Part shown: positions 36,100-46,671 of the stretch, one piece after another
Layout of the letters: the number at the start of each line of letters is the position of its first letter
How positions within the stretch are numbered: position 1 is the stretch's first letter
DNA from: Streptomyces yatensis
GTDB taxonomy: Bacteria; Actinomycetota; Actinomycetes; Streptomycetales; Streptomycetaceae
Length of the DNA: 64,000 nt
NCBI RefSeq assembly: GCF_018069625.1
Contig: NZ_CP072941.1
Location: 9,238,001-9,302,000, forward strand
Direction of reading: 5' to 3'
The notes under the pieces: generated by a model
Database searches by the model: none
What the model was told of the DNA's origin: nothing
What the model saw: the letters and a program-made list of their open reading frames with translations, nothing else
Position numbers and translations under genes: made by a program

Positions 36100-37458
36100 T
36101 CAGGCGGTGTCCGCCGTCTGGAGCGACCCGTTGTGCGTATCGGCGGTGGGCTGTTCATGGCGTACCGCCGTGGAGACGCCGCGCGGTGTGATCCGGGCGC
36201 GCAGGGACACCACGGTCAGCAGGGCCGGCGCCGTGCCGACGAGCGGCACCGTGAAGGCGGCGCTCGCGCCGAATCCGTCCGCCAGCTGTCCGGCCGCCGT
36301 CACCGCCGCGGCCTGCCCCAGCGCGACCGAGCCGGTCAGCCAGGTGAACGCCTCCGTCCGGGACGTGGCCGGGACCAGGGCCTCCACCAGGGTGTATCCG
36401 GTGATCAGCGCCGGTGCGATGCACAGGCCCGCCAGCAGCCCCAGCCCGCCCAGCGGCAGCGGCGCGGGTACCGCCCACAGCGTTGCGCAGACCAGCGTCA
36501 GCGCGGCGTAGGAGGTCAGCAGCCGCCGCCGGGGGGAGGTGCGCCAGGCGATGGCGCCACAGGCCACGCCCGCGAGCATGTTGCCCGCCGCGAAGACGCC
36601 GTACAGCACGCCGTTCAGGCCCGGTTGGCCGTGTTCCTGGGCGAAGGCGGTGAGGGCCACCTGCATTCCGCCGAAGACCGAGCCGACGCCCAGGAAGGCC
36701 ACGGCCAGGACCCGTACGCCCGGTACGGACAGGGCCGAGGCGGGCCGCTTCCGGGTGTCCGCCCGCGCCGCGCCCAGCGGCGGGGCGGTACGGCGCTGGG
36801 CCGCGAAGAGCAGTCCGCCCACCAGCGTCAGCGCCGCCTCCGCGATCAGGCCGGACGCCGGGTGCACACCGGTGCTCAAACCGGTCGCGAGCACGGGGCC
36901 GATGACGAACGTCAGCTCGTCCGTCACGGACTCGAACGCGGCCGCCGTCGCCAGCAGCGGATGGCGTCCCGAACGCGGCCCGGATCCGCCCGGGGCGCCG
37001 TCCCCGACAGCGCCGTCCCCGAGCGCGGCCGCCCAGCGGGCCCGCACCATGGGCCCCACCTGCGGGACGGAAGCGCCCGTCGGCACCGCGGCGGCGATCA
37101 GCGCCCACAGGGGCGCATGGGCCAGGGCGAGCGCCGTCAGCAGGGCGGCGGCCGCCGCGTGGAGCAGCACACCCGGCACCAGGACCGCGCTCTGCCCATG
37201 GCGGTCGGCCAGCTTGCCGCTCTGGGGCGCGAACAGCGCCATGGACACGCCGGTGACGGCCGCGACCGCGCCGGCGAGTCCGTACGACCCGGTGGTGTGG
37301 CGCAGCAGCAGCACGATGCTGATCGTCAGCATCGCGAACGGCTGCCGGGCGGCGAAGCCGGGCAGCAGGAAGGTCCATGCGCCCGGTGTGCGCAGCAGGT
37401 GCCGGTAGCCGGCGCGCTGTGCGGGAGGAGGGGTGGTGCTGGAGACCGCGGATGCCAC
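36100..37458 (-). CDS. MFS transporter
   Basis: A 452-residue major facilitator with about twelve hydrophobic helices. The loop after helix 2, APQSGKLADRHGQSAV, is the MFS motif A. It resembles drug or sugar exporters of actinobacteria (DHA-like), without diagnostic motif C. Substrate unknown. It is preceded by a thioesterase gene on the same strand, 236 bp away. Confidence 0.88.
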   Translation of the reverse strand: MASAVSSTTPPPAQRAGYRHLLRTPGAWTFLLPGFAARQPFAMLTISIVLLLRHTTGSYGLAGAVAAVTGVSMALFAPQSGKLADRHGQSAVLVPGVLLHAAAAALLTALALAHAPLWALIAAAVPTGASVPQVGPMVRARWAAALGDGAVGDGAPGGSGPRSGRHPLLATAAAFESVTDELTFVIGPVLATGLSTGVHPASGLIAEAALTLVGGLLFAAQRRTAPPLGAARADTRKRPASALSVPGVRVLAVAFLGVGSVFGGMQVALTAFAQEHGQPGLNGVLYGVFAAGNMLAGVACGAIAWRTSPRRRLLTSYAALTLVCATLWAVPAPLPLGGLGLLAGLCIAPALITGYTLVEALVPATSRTEAFTWLTGSVALGQAAAVTAAGQLADGFGASAAFTVPLVGTAPALLTVVSLRARITPRGVSTAVRHEQPTADTHNGSLQTADTA

Positions 37459-37694
37459 GGCCGACGCCTTTCCGCCGCCTGGTAGCGCACCCGGGCCGGC
37501 ATGGCGGAGTGCGCCGAGAGCTGTCCTCTCGCGCTGGACCGGGGTAGATACCGGGTCCGCGCCGATGAGGGGCAGAAGACCGCGGCCGCCGGGCGGTCGC
37601 GCCAGCTCTGCGTCAGGCAGAGTGGTTCGTTGCTTGCCGCGTCATCGTACAGGGAGGCCGCCACCTCACCGGTGGCGGCGGGTCTCGTACGAGG

Positions 37695-38537
37695 TCAGGC
37701 GCCGGGCAGCGGGCGGACGGTGAGGATCTGCTGGGCGTGTCCGATCGGGCCGCGCAGATCGTGCAGCACGGTGCTGGTGATGCCCTGGCCGGTGGGACCG
37801 AAGGTGACCGTGGTGTCCAGCCCGGCCCAGCCGCCCTCGGGCTGGCGGTGGAGGTGGAGCGTCAGGTCGACGTTGGGGAACATCCAGGTGGTGGGCGGCT
37901 GGCGTACGGCGATTCCGTTGGCGGTGTCGACGAGCGCGACGTACGAGGCCAGGGGGGTGCTGGTCTGCCCGGCCACGAGGGCGAGCGGGGTGGAGACCCA
38001 GACGGTCGCGCGGCCCGGCTGGGGCGGTGCCAGCGGACGGGACTCCAGGGAGGCGATGTATCCGCCGGGCCACAGGGAGGCCATGGCCCAGGGGGCGAGC
38101 TTCTCGGGAGGGGTGAGCCGGTCCCCGGCGCCACCGGCGACGGCCGCGGTGTCCACGGCGGCGAGGAGCCACGCACGGGCCCGGACCACCGGGCGGTCGG
38201 CGATGAGCACGACGGCCTCGATGAGTTCGATGGTGCGGCCGGGCCGTACGGTCTCCACCCGGATCTCGCACTCGTCGAGGGCCAGGCGCCCGAGGATGTC
38301 GAAGCTGATGCGGCTGAGGAGCAGCCCGGTGTGCGGAAGGGCGGCGAGGTGGCGGTCGATGGCGTGGACGATCAGCCCACCGAGCGGGCTGAAGTGCTGT
38401 TCGTCGGTGCTCCAGGCGCCACTGACGTGTGCGGTGGGCTTGTAGCGGTACTCATCGATCGGCTCGTAGTAGCTGTCGGTCGTCAACGGGGACTTCTCCT
38501 CGGGGGGAACATCGTGGTGATCAGCGGGCGTTGACAA
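37695..38537 (-). CDS. Thioesterase family protein (double hotdog, TesB-like)
   Basis: A 280-residue acyl-CoA thioesterase of the two-hotdog type. The N-terminal half contains SPLGGLIVHAIDRHLAALPH and ISFDILGRLALDECEIRVET (acyl-binding helix and strand); the C-terminal half contains WMFPNVDLTLHLHRQPEGGW, as in TesB-like thioesterases. It would release CoA from an acyl-CoA; chain preference is unknown. The start is the ATG at 38537. Confidence 0.85.
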   Translation of the reverse strand: MSTPADHHDVPPEEKSPLTTDSYYEPIDEYRYKPTAHVSGAWSTDEQHFSPLGGLIVHAIDRHLAALPHTGLLLSRISFDILGRLALDECEIRVETVRPGRTIELIEAVVLIADRPVVRARAWLLAAVDTAAVAGGAGDRLTPPEKLAPWAMASLWPGGYIASLESRPLAPPQPGRATVWVSTPLALVAGQTSTPLASYVALVDTANGIAVRQPPTTWMFPNVDLTLHLHRQPEGGWAGLDTTVTFGPTGQGITSTVLHDLRGPIGHAQQILTVRPLPGA

Positions 38538-38635
38538 GGATGACCTATACAGCCGTGTGGACGCCGCCCCGCGTCGGGCACGGGCGTCCTCGTGCGGGCC
38601 ACAACTGAGCGCGCTCGGAGGGCACCCGGCCGTAA

Positions 38636-38656
38636 TTACTCAAGATCCTTGAGTAA
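38636..38656. promoter_or_regulatory. 21-bp perfect palindrome upstream of yceI
   Basis: TTACTCAAG-ATC-CTTGAGTAA, 9-bp arms. It lies in the thioesterase/YceI spacer 55 bp before the YceI start and resembles MarR-family operators built on TCAAG/CTTGA half-sites. Confidence 0.65.
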
Positions 38657-38661
38657 CTGCT

Positions 38662-38671
38662 CTTGATCAAG
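38662..38671. promoter_or_regulatory. Second CTTGATCAAG palindrome
   Basis: A perfect 10-bp palindrome using the same TCAAG/CTTGA half-sites, 5 bp after the first. Probably a second site for the same regulator. Confidence 0.5.
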
Positions 38672-38711
38672 GGTTGCGTCACCCCCTAAGTTGAAAGTAA
38701 CAACGGGTGGC

Positions 38712-39368
38712 ATGAACCTGTTCAGCCGCAGTACTTCCCGTCGCGCGGTCGCCAACGCCGCATCGGAGGTCCCCCCTGCCCGGGCGACGTCCGGCGCCGT
38801 CGCTGTGCCGGACACCGGCCTCGCGGCGCTCACCGGAGAGTGGATCGTCGATCCGGCCCACAGCCGGATCGGTTTCTCCGTCCGCCATGCCATGGTGAGC
38901 ACGGTACGTGGCGCCTTCACGGAATTCGAGAGCCGCCTCTACTTCGACGGCCGCGACCCGCGCCGTTCCCGGGCCGAGGTCGTGCTGTCCACCGCCAGTG
39001 TCCAGACCGGTGTCGAGCAGCGCGACGACCACTTGATGGGCCGGGAGTTCCTGGACGCCAGAACCTACCCCCACATCCGGTTCACGAGTACCGCCGTGGA
39101 ACTCGCGGGCCCGGACGTCTACCGGATGATCGGGGACCTCACGATCAGAGACATCACCCGCCCCGTCGTCCTGGAACTCACCTACATCGGGTACGTCACG
39201 GACCCCTTCGGCTACCAGCGGGCGGGGTTCGACGGCACCACCACCATCAACCGCTCCGAATGGGGCCTGACCTACAACGCCCGACTGGCCGAGGGCGGCG
39301 CGCTGGTGAGTGAGAAGGTCCGCCTCCAGTTCGACATCGCCGCCATCCGCACCGTCCCCGCCGCCTGA
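38712..39368 (+). CDS. YceI family protein
   Basis: A 218-residue lipocalin-like YceI protein. The core begins TGEWIVDPAHSRIGFSVRHA, followed by TSVQTG-type strands and RSEWGLTYNA, the family's hallmark. Members bind polyisoprenoids such as ubiquinone or menaquinone precursors. Unlike many homologues there is no convincing signal peptide: the first 45 residues are polar, then the domain starts. ATG 38712 is preferred over an upstream TTG. Two TCAAG palindromes upstream suggest MarR-type control. Confidence 0.9.
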   Translation: MNLFSRSTSRRAVANAASEVPPARATSGAVAVPDTGLAALTGEWIVDPAHSRIGFSVRHAMVSTVRGAFTEFESRLYFDGRDPRRSRAEVVLSTASVQTGVEQRDDHLMGREFLDARTYPHIRFTSTAVELAGPDVYRMIGDLTIRDITRPVVLELTYIGYVTDPFGYQRAGFDGTTTINRSEWGLTYNARLAEGGALVSEKVRLQFDIAAIRTVPAA

Positions 39369-39430
39369 GGAGCCCCGGACCCGGAAAGGGCGCTCTCCGA
39401 CCGCGAGGAGGGTGCTGAGGGGGGGGCGGG

Positions 39431-39454
39431 CGGCGCCGGAGGGGACCGGCGCCG
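39431..39454. terminator. Hairpin between convergent yceI and hxlR genes
   Basis: Perfect 9-bp stem CGGCGCCGG / CCGGCGCCG with a 6-nt loop, directly abutting the HxlR stop codon. Confidence 0.7.
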
Positions 39455-39829
39455 TCACATGGGCTTCGCGGGCGCGGTGGTGAGGTCCAGGTTGTCCTCG
39501 ACCCACAGGCGCAGGTTCCTGAGCGGGACGGACGCGCTGTGGCCCAGGGGAGAGAGTTCGTACTCCACGTGGAGCGGGACGGCGGGGTAGACCGTCCGTT
39601 CGATGAGACCGGCGTCTTCGAGGCGGCGCAGCGTCTGGGTGAGCACCTTGGGGCTGACCCCCTGAAGACGGCGCTGCAGGGCGCCGAACCGGAGCGGGCC
39701 GTCCTCCAGCGCCCCGATGGCGAGCGCCGACCACTTGTTCGCGAGCAGATCCAGCATGGCGCGGCACGGGCATTGGGCCTCGTACACATCATGATGGTCG
39801 TGCTGGCCGGTGTGACATCGCGTACTCAT
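39455..39829 (-). CDS. HxlR-family transcriptional regulator
   Basis: A 124-residue winged-helix regulator. An N-terminal cysteine pair occurs in AQCPCRAMLDLL, then LANKWSALAIGALEDGPLRF and the recognition region ISPKVLTQTLRRLEDAGLIE (here VSPKV). The Cys near the N-terminus is the redox/electrophile-sensing residue in HypR/YodB-like members. Start ATG 39829. Divergent from a quinone oxidoreductase 133 bp away, which fits regulation by quinones or electrophiles. Confidence 0.9.
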   Translation of the reverse strand: MSTRCHTGQHDHHDVYEAQCPCRAMLDLLANKWSALAIGALEDGPLRFGALQRRLQGVSPKVLTQTLRRLEDAGLIERTVYPAVPLHVEYELSPLGHSASVPLRNLRLWVEDNLDLTTAPAKPM

Positions 39830-39852
39830 GGAGGACCTTCCGGATGCTGGTA

Positions 39853-39886
39853 CTACCCAAAAGGTAGCAGTGTCCCTTGTGGGTAA
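39853..39886. promoter_or_regulatory. Candidate HxlR operators (inverted pair)
   Basis: CTACCCAAAAGG (39853-39864) on the plus strand and TTACCCACAAGG on the minus strand (39875-39886) match at 10 of 12 positions. The first also contains the palindrome CTACC-N5-GGTAG, a form typical of HxlR sites. Confidence 0.55.
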
Positions 39887-39961
39887 CCAGGCCCCCGCGG
39901 ATAGCGTGCGAGCGCGCCCGGAGAGCGGGCGTGACGAGAACGATGAGTTCAGGAGGCACAC

Positions 39962-40930
39962 GTGGCCAGGTCCATGATGCGTGCGGTGGTACAGGACGCG
40001 CTCGGCGGCCCGGAGGTGCTGCGCGTCGCGGAGGTCCCGCGGCCGGAGCCGCTGCCCACCGAGGTGCTGGTGCGGGTGCGTGCCGCCGGTATCAACCCGG
40101 TCGACTGGAAGACCCGTCAGGGTGGCGGTATGGCGGGTGTGCTCGGCGAGCCGCCGTTCACCCTGGGCTGGGATGTCTCCGGTGTGGTCGAGGAAGTCGG
40201 GTTCGGGGTGACCACGCTGGCCCCCGGCGACGAGGTGTACGGCATGCCGTGGTTCCCCCGGCAGGCCGGTGGCTACGCCGAGTACGTCACGGCTCCGGCC
40301 CGCCAGTTCGCCCGTAAGCCGGCCACCCTGAGCCATGAGGAGGCCGCCGCCGTGCCGCTGGCGGCGCTGACGGCCTGGCAGATCGTGGTGGACACCGCGC
40401 ATGTGACGGCCGGGCAGCGGGTTCTGGTGCACGCCGCCGCCGGTGGCGTCGGACACTTCGCCGTCCAGTTCGCCCGGCATCTGGGGGCGCGGGTGGTGGG
40501 GACCGCCCGGGAGAGCCGGCACGCATGGCTCGGCCGGCTCGGAGCGGCGGAGCTGGTCGACTACACCGCGCAGCGCTTCGAGGACGTGGTCGAGGACGTC
40601 GATGTGGTGATCGACCTGCTGGGCGAGGACCACGACGCCACCGGCACCCGTTCCCTGAAGGTGCTCAGGAAGGGCGGACTGCTGGTGGCCGTCCCGGGTG
40701 GCGTCGCCCCCGAGGTGCGGGAGGCCGCGGACGCCCGTGGGATCCGCACCAGCGCCTTCCTCGTCGAGCCGGACGGTGCCGCCCTGACCACGATCGCCGG
40801 ACTCATCGACAAGGGCGAGGTCGCGGTCGAGGTCGAGGAGGTCTTCCCGCTGGAGGAGGCCGCTCGCGCCCACCGCCAGGGGGAGGACGGCCACACCCGC
40901 GGCAAGCTGGTCCTCCGCGTCGGCGCCTGA
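39962..40930 (+). CDS. NADPH:quinone oxidoreductase-like (zinc-independent MDR)
   Basis: A 322-residue medium-chain reductase of the quinone oxidoreductase type. GroES-like N-terminal domain (AGINPVDWKTRQG), then nucleotide-binding domain with HAAAGGVGHFAVQFAR. Zinc-binding cysteines are absent, as expected. Start GTG 39962 after CAGGAGGC. It is divergent from HxlR, which probably represses it until quinone or electrophile stress. Confidence 0.9.
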   Translation: MARSMMRAVVQDALGGPEVLRVAEVPRPEPLPTEVLVRVRAAGINPVDWKTRQGGGMAGVLGEPPFTLGWDVSGVVEEVGFGVTTLAPGDEVYGMPWFPRQAGGYAEYVTAPARQFARKPATLSHEEAAAVPLAALTAWQIVVDTAHVTAGQRVLVHAAAGGVGHFAVQFARHLGARVVGTARESRHAWLGRLGAAELVDYTAQRFEDVVEDVDVVIDLLGEDHDATGTRSLKVLRKGGLLVAVPGGVAPEVREAADARGIRTSAFLVEPDGAALTTIAGLIDKGEVAVEVEEVFPLEEAARAHRQGEDGHTRGKLVLRVGA

Positions 40931-41009
40931 CCCACTCCGCGCCGACGGCGGACGCCCGAGGCCATCCACCCGTCACATCAGCCCCCACACCAGCCGCAAG
41001 GAGACGTGC

Positions 41010-41330
41010 ATGTTCTACGAGATCCGCCGCTACCAGATCAGGCCCGGCCGCCGGGACGAATGGGTCGCCTTCATCGAGGAGGTGATCATTCCCTTCCAGA
41101 AGTCGAAGGGGATGAACGTCATCGCCTCGTTCATGGACGAGGAGGACCCCGACGGCTATGTGTGGATGCGGCGGTTCGCCGACGAGGCGGAACGCGAGCG
41201 GCTCTACGCGGCGGTCTACGAGAGCGAGCGGTGGCAGCAGGAGATCGCCCCCCGGGTCGAGGAACTGATGTTCCGGGAGAAGATCCAGGTCACCCGTGCC
41301 GTGCCCACGCCGGCCTCAGGGCTTCGCTGA
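41010..41330 (+). CDS. NIPSNAP family protein
   Basis: A 106-residue dimeric alpha+beta barrel protein. FYEIRRYQIRPGRRDEW at the N-terminus and VWMRRFADEAERERLYAAVYE are typical of NIPSNAP. Function in bacteria is not established; some act on aromatic pathway intermediates. AAGGAGACG precedes the ATG. It is 79 bp downstream of the quinone oxidoreductase in the same direction, so probably co-transcribed. Confidence 0.9.
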   Translation: MFYEIRRYQIRPGRRDEWVAFIEEVIIPFQKSKGMNVIASFMDEEDPDGYVWMRRFADEAERERLYAAVYESERWQQEIAPRVEELMFREKIQVTRAVPTPASGLR

Positions 41331-41686
41331 CCGAGTCCTGCCGAAGGTCGTGTCATGACGGCCACAGCGGTCCGCCGCTGCCGCTCGACGGCCCCGTCCC
41401 GCCCGGAACACACCGCTCCGGGCGGGCGCGCCGGGGTCACCCGGAGACGGTCCGGGCGGGGACGGGGGGATTCACGGCTCTCCTCGCGTCGTTCACATAT
41501 GCGAACATTCGTGGAGTGTGTGCAGGCCTTGCGATCGCCCGCTCCCGCGGGTCCATGACTCCCGAAGCAACAATTCCGCAGGGAAACGCATGAGTTGTAG
41601 CCGGTGGTTTGCCCCCTCCTCGCCCGGGCATGCCCTTGGTGGGTTTCACACACCTACCACACGTTCAACCACATGAATGGACGTCG
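41331..41686. other. 356-bp spacer before glucarate dehydratase
   Basis: Holds the NIPSNAP terminator (41398-41426) and, further on, the promoter region of the dehydratase. The imperfect palindrome TGGTGGGT-N7-ACCTACCA (41637-41659, one mismatch) may be a GntR/IclR-type operator. I see no gene. Confidence 0.5.
41398..41426 (+). terminator. Terminator after NIPSNAP
   Basis: Perfect 10-bp stem CCCGCCCGGA / TCCGGGCGGG with a 9-nt loop, 67 bp past the NIPSNAP stop. Confidence 0.7.
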
Positions 41687-42961
41687 ATGTTTGACGGAGC
41701 GCCTCTGCGCATCACGGATGTCACCATCACCCCCGTCGCCTTCCGCGACCCGGCCCTGCTCAACTCCGTCGGCGTCCACGAGCCCTTCGCGCTCCGCTCG
41801 ATCGTGCAGCTCCACACCGACGCGGGCCTGACCGGGCTCGGCGAGACCTACGCCGACGAGCTCCACCTGGAGCGCCTCGCGGCCGTCGGACACGAGATCG
41901 TCGGGCTCGACGCCTTCGCCACCGAGGAGCTGCACCAGCGCGTCCAGCGGGTCATCGAGCGCGTGGGCGGCGCCGGCGGCTCCGGGCTCACCGGCATGAT
42001 CACCACCAGCAGCACCGTCGACCGGGTCGCCTCCCCGTTCGAGGTGGCGCTCCTGGACATCCAGGGCAAGGCCGTCGGGCGCCCGGTCTGCGACCTGCTC
42101 GGCGGCGCCGTGCGGTCCGCGGTCCCGTTCAGCGCCTACCTCTTCTACAAGTGGGCCGCCCACCCCGGCCAGGAGCCCGACTCCTGGGGCGAGGCCCTCG
42201 ACCCCGACGCCATCGTGGCGCAGGCCCGGCGGATGGTGGACGACTACGGCTTCACCGCGATCAAGCTGAAGGGCGGCGTCCGGCCCCCGGAGGAGGAGAT
42301 CGAGGCGATACGGGCGCTGCGCCACGCCTTCCCCGGCCATCCGCTGCGCCTGGATCCCAATGCCGTCTGGACGACACAGACGTCGGTGAAGGTCGGGCGG
42401 GCGCTCGACGGTGTGCTGGAGTACCTGGAGGACCCCACCCCCGGGATCGACGGCATGGCCGCGGTCGCCCGCGAGGTTCCCATGCCGCTGGCCACCAATA
42501 TGTGCGTGGTCGCCTTCGACGAGCTGGCCCCCGCGGTGGCCGCCGACGCCGTCCAGGTCGTCCTCTCCGACCACCACTACTGGGGCGGACTGCGCCGGTC
42601 CAAGCTGCTCTCCGGTATCTGCGACACCTTCGGCATGGGCCTGTCCATGCACTCGAACTCGCATCTGGGAATCAGCCTGGCCGCGATGACCCACCTGGCC
42701 GCCGCCACCCCGAACCTCACCTACGCCTGCGACACCCACTGGCCCTGGAAGTCCGAGGACGTGATCGTGGACGGCGCGCTGACGTTCACCGACGGCTCGG
42801 TGCCCGTGCCGACCGCCCCCGGCCTCGGTGTGGAGCTGGACCCCGACGCCCTGGCGCGGCTGCACGAGCAGTACGTCCACTGCGGACAGCGCAACCGCGA
42901 TGACACCGGGTACATGCGGCGCTTCGACCCGTCCTTCCAGGCCGATCTCGCCCGCTGGTAG
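41687..42961 (+). CDS. Glucarate dehydratase-like enolase superfamily enzyme
   Basis: A 424-residue mandelate racemase/enolase-superfamily enzyme of the glucarate dehydratase group. Signature residues: KLK in TAIKLKGG (Lys bases), metal ligands in RLDPNAVW and EYLEDPT, LATNMC, then LSDHHYWGG and the catalytic His-Asp region MHSNSHLGIS. The enzyme dehydrates D-glucarate or L-idarate to 5-keto-4-deoxyglucarate. Start ATG 41687; an upstream in-frame ATG would add 26 residues without family similarity. No other glucarate pathway gene is next to it. Confidence 0.88.
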   Translation: MFDGAPLRITDVTITPVAFRDPALLNSVGVHEPFALRSIVQLHTDAGLTGLGETYADELHLERLAAVGHEIVGLDAFATEELHQRVQRVIERVGGAGGSGLTGMITTSSTVDRVASPFEVALLDIQGKAVGRPVCDLLGGAVRSAVPFSAYLFYKWAAHPGQEPDSWGEALDPDAIVAQARRMVDDYGFTAIKLKGGVRPPEEEIEAIRALRHAFPGHPLRLDPNAVWTTQTSVKVGRALDGVLEYLEDPTPGIDGMAAVAREVPMPLATNMCVVAFDELAPAVAADAVQVVLSDHHYWGGLRRSKLLSGICDTFGMGLSMHSNSHLGISLAAMTHLAAATPNLTYACDTHWPWKSEDVIVDGALTFTDGSVPVPTAPGLGVELDPDALARLHEQYVHCGQRNRDDTGYMRRFDPSFQADLARW

Positions 42962-43142
42962 ACCCCCGCCGGTAGCCCGCCGCCACCCGTGCTCACCTGC
43001 CGGAATACCTCGATTGAAGGAGGCCGTGCTCGGTCACCTGGTGTATGCGGATTTCGGCTAAGCGTACGAAGCTGCAGGCCAGGACGTTTTCTTAGCCTCT
43101 GAGGGACGGAAAAGACGCCGAAACCCTCGGAAGTGCTGAGAC

Positions 43143-45062
43143 TTGTCTTCTGCTCCTCGCGTACGTACCGCCCCTGATCGGACCGATCGCCGCCGCCGCA
43201 CGCTGGGCGCGGCGATCGCGGCCGGCCTCGCCCTCGGCGCCCTGGCCGCGCCCGCGGCCGGCGCCGTGGATCACCACGCACGGCACGGCGCCGGGACGGC
43301 CGCTCCCAAGGCCGACACCGGCTCGCCGGTGCGGGTGAACCAGGTCGGCTATCTGACCCACGGCCCCAAGAAGGGGACCGTCGTCACGTCTGCCACCAAG
43401 CCGCTGACCTGGACGCTCCGGGCCGCCGACGGCACCGAGCGGGCGAGCGGGACCACCCACCCCGCGGGCGTCGACCCGAGCTCCCGGCAGAACGTCCAGA
43501 CCTTCGACTTCAGCAAGGTCACCGACGCGGGCGAGGGGTACACCGTCACCATCGGCGGGAAGAAGAGCGAGCCGTTCACCATCGGCGACCACCTCTACCG
43601 CTCGCTGCGCGGCGACGCGCTGGCGTACTTCTACCACAACCGCAGCGGCATCAAGATCGACGCGGACCTCGTGGGCTCGAAGTACGCCCGCCCCGCGGGC
43701 CACGACAAGGCCGCCCCGCACCGGGGCGACACCGACGTCCCGTGCCAGAAGGGCGAGTGCGACTACCGCCGGAATGTCTCCGGTGGCTGGTACGACGCCG
43801 GTGACCAGGGCAAGTACGTCGTCAACGGCGGAATCTCGGTGGCCCAGCTGATGTCCGCCTACGAGCGCACCCACACCACCAAGGGTGTCGACGCCGCGCC
43901 GCTCGGCGACGGCCGGCTCCGGGTGCCCGAGCGCGGCAACGGCGTTCCGGACATCCTGGACGAGGCCCGCTGGGAGATGGAATTCCTGCTGCGCATGCAG
44001 GTGCCCCAGGGCAAGCCGCTCGCCGGGATGGCGTTCCATAAGGTGCACGACAAGCAGTGGACCGGCTTCCCGACCCGGCCCGACCAGGACAAGCAGCAGC
44101 GTGAGCTGCACAAGCCGTCCACCGCGGCCACGCTCAACCTGGCGGCCTCCGCCGCGCAGAGCGCCCGCGTCTTCAAGTCCTACGACCCGGAGTTCGCCGC
44201 CCGCTGTCTGCACGCGGCCCGGACCGCGTGGGACGCGGCCAAGGCACATCCGAAGATCTTCGCCAGCGACAAGGACTCCACGGGCGGCGGCGCCTACGGC
44301 GACCGCTCCGTGGGCGACGAGTTCTACTGGGCCGCGTCCGAACTGTTCCTGAGCACCGGCGATCACACCTACGCCAAGGCGGTGCTCGGCTCGCCGCTGC
44401 ACCGCGACGTCGACGCGCTCTTCCCGCGCGGCGGCGGCATGTCCTGGGCCTCGACCGCGGGCCTCGGCGCGCTCGACCTGGCCACCGTGCCGGGCAAGCT
44501 CACCGCGAAGCAGCGCGCCGAGGTGCGCACGATGGTGACGAAGGCCGCCGACCGCTACGCCGCGGACTCCGCGAAGTCGGCCTACGGCGTTCCGTACGCG
44601 CCGAAGGACGGCAAGTACGAGTGGGGCTCCAACAGCCAGGTGCTGAACAACATGATCGTGCTCGCCACCGCACACGACCTGACGGGCAAGCCCCGCTACC
44701 TCGACGCGGTGCTCCGCGGCATGGACTACGTGCTGGGCGGAAATCCGCTCAACCAGTCCTATGTCACCGGCTACGGCGAGCGGAACTCGCACAACCAGCA
44801 CCACCGCTTCTGGGCCCACCAGCGGGACCACAGGCTGCCCCATCCGGCACCCGGTTCGCTGGCCGGTGGCCCGAACTCCGGGCTGCAGGACGTGGTCGCC
44901 AAGAAGAAGCTGAAGGGCTGCGCCCCGGCGATGTGCTACACCGACAGCCTGATGGCGTACTCCACCAACGAGATCACCATCAACTGGAACGCCCCGCTGG
45001 CCTGGATCGCCTCGTACGTCGATGGCCTCGGCGGCGGTGCGGCGGACAAGCCCGCGGGCTGA
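43143..45062 (+). CDS. Secreted glycoside hydrolase family 9 (endoglucanase)
   Basis: A 639-residue exported cellulase. The signal peptide has a twin-Arg-like RRRR run then AAIAAGLALGALAAPAAGA. An Ig-like CelD_N domain follows (VRVNQVGYLTHGPKKGTVV) and the (alpha/alpha)6 catalytic domain starts near residue 160. Catalytic acids: GWYDAGDQGKY (Asp base), NQHHRFWAHQ (substrate subsite) and the acid Glu in YSTNEITINWNAP. No cellulose-binding module is seen. It would cut beta-1,4-glucan. The start I use is TTG 43143 with a poor ribosome binding site, so a different start is possible. Confidence 0.88.
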   Translation: MSSAPRVRTAPDRTDRRRRTLGAAIAAGLALGALAAPAAGAVDHHARHGAGTAAPKADTGSPVRVNQVGYLTHGPKKGTVVTSATKPLTWTLRAADGTERASGTTHPAGVDPSSRQNVQTFDFSKVTDAGEGYTVTIGGKKSEPFTIGDHLYRSLRGDALAYFYHNRSGIKIDADLVGSKYARPAGHDKAAPHRGDTDVPCQKGECDYRRNVSGGWYDAGDQGKYVVNGGISVAQLMSAYERTHTTKGVDAAPLGDGRLRVPERGNGVPDILDEARWEMEFLLRMQVPQGKPLAGMAFHKVHDKQWTGFPTRPDQDKQQRELHKPSTAATLNLAASAAQSARVFKSYDPEFAARCLHAARTAWDAAKAHPKIFASDKDSTGGGAYGDRSVGDEFYWAASELFLSTGDHTYAKAVLGSPLHRDVDALFPRGGGMSWASTAGLGALDLATVPGKLTAKQRAEVRTMVTKAADRYAADSAKSAYGVPYAPKDGKYEWGSNSQVLNNMIVLATAHDLTGKPRYLDAVLRGMDYVLGGNPLNQSYVTGYGERNSHNQHHRFWAHQRDHRLPHPAPGSLAGGPNSGLQDVVAKKKLKGCAPAMCYTDSLMAYSTNEITINWNAPLAWIASYVDGLGGGAADKPAG

Positions 45063-45090
45063 CCCGGCCCGCGCCCACCGGGGAAAGCAC

Positions 45091-45127
45091 ACGGCCAGGA
45101 CGCCCCGTCGAGGGGTGCCCTGGCCGT
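45091..45127. terminator. Long hairpin between GH9 and argG
   Basis: ACGGCCAGG / CCTGGCCGT outer 9-bp stem plus an inner CGCCCC/GGGGTG stem; between convergent genes. Confidence 0.8.
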
Positions 45128-45151
45128 TGTCGCGCGGTGTGGAGCGAAGAC

Positions 45152-46634
<1,483 letters not shown>

Positions 46635-46671
46635 AGCGCCCCTGGTGATGCTCATGATCCAAACGCCTCGT

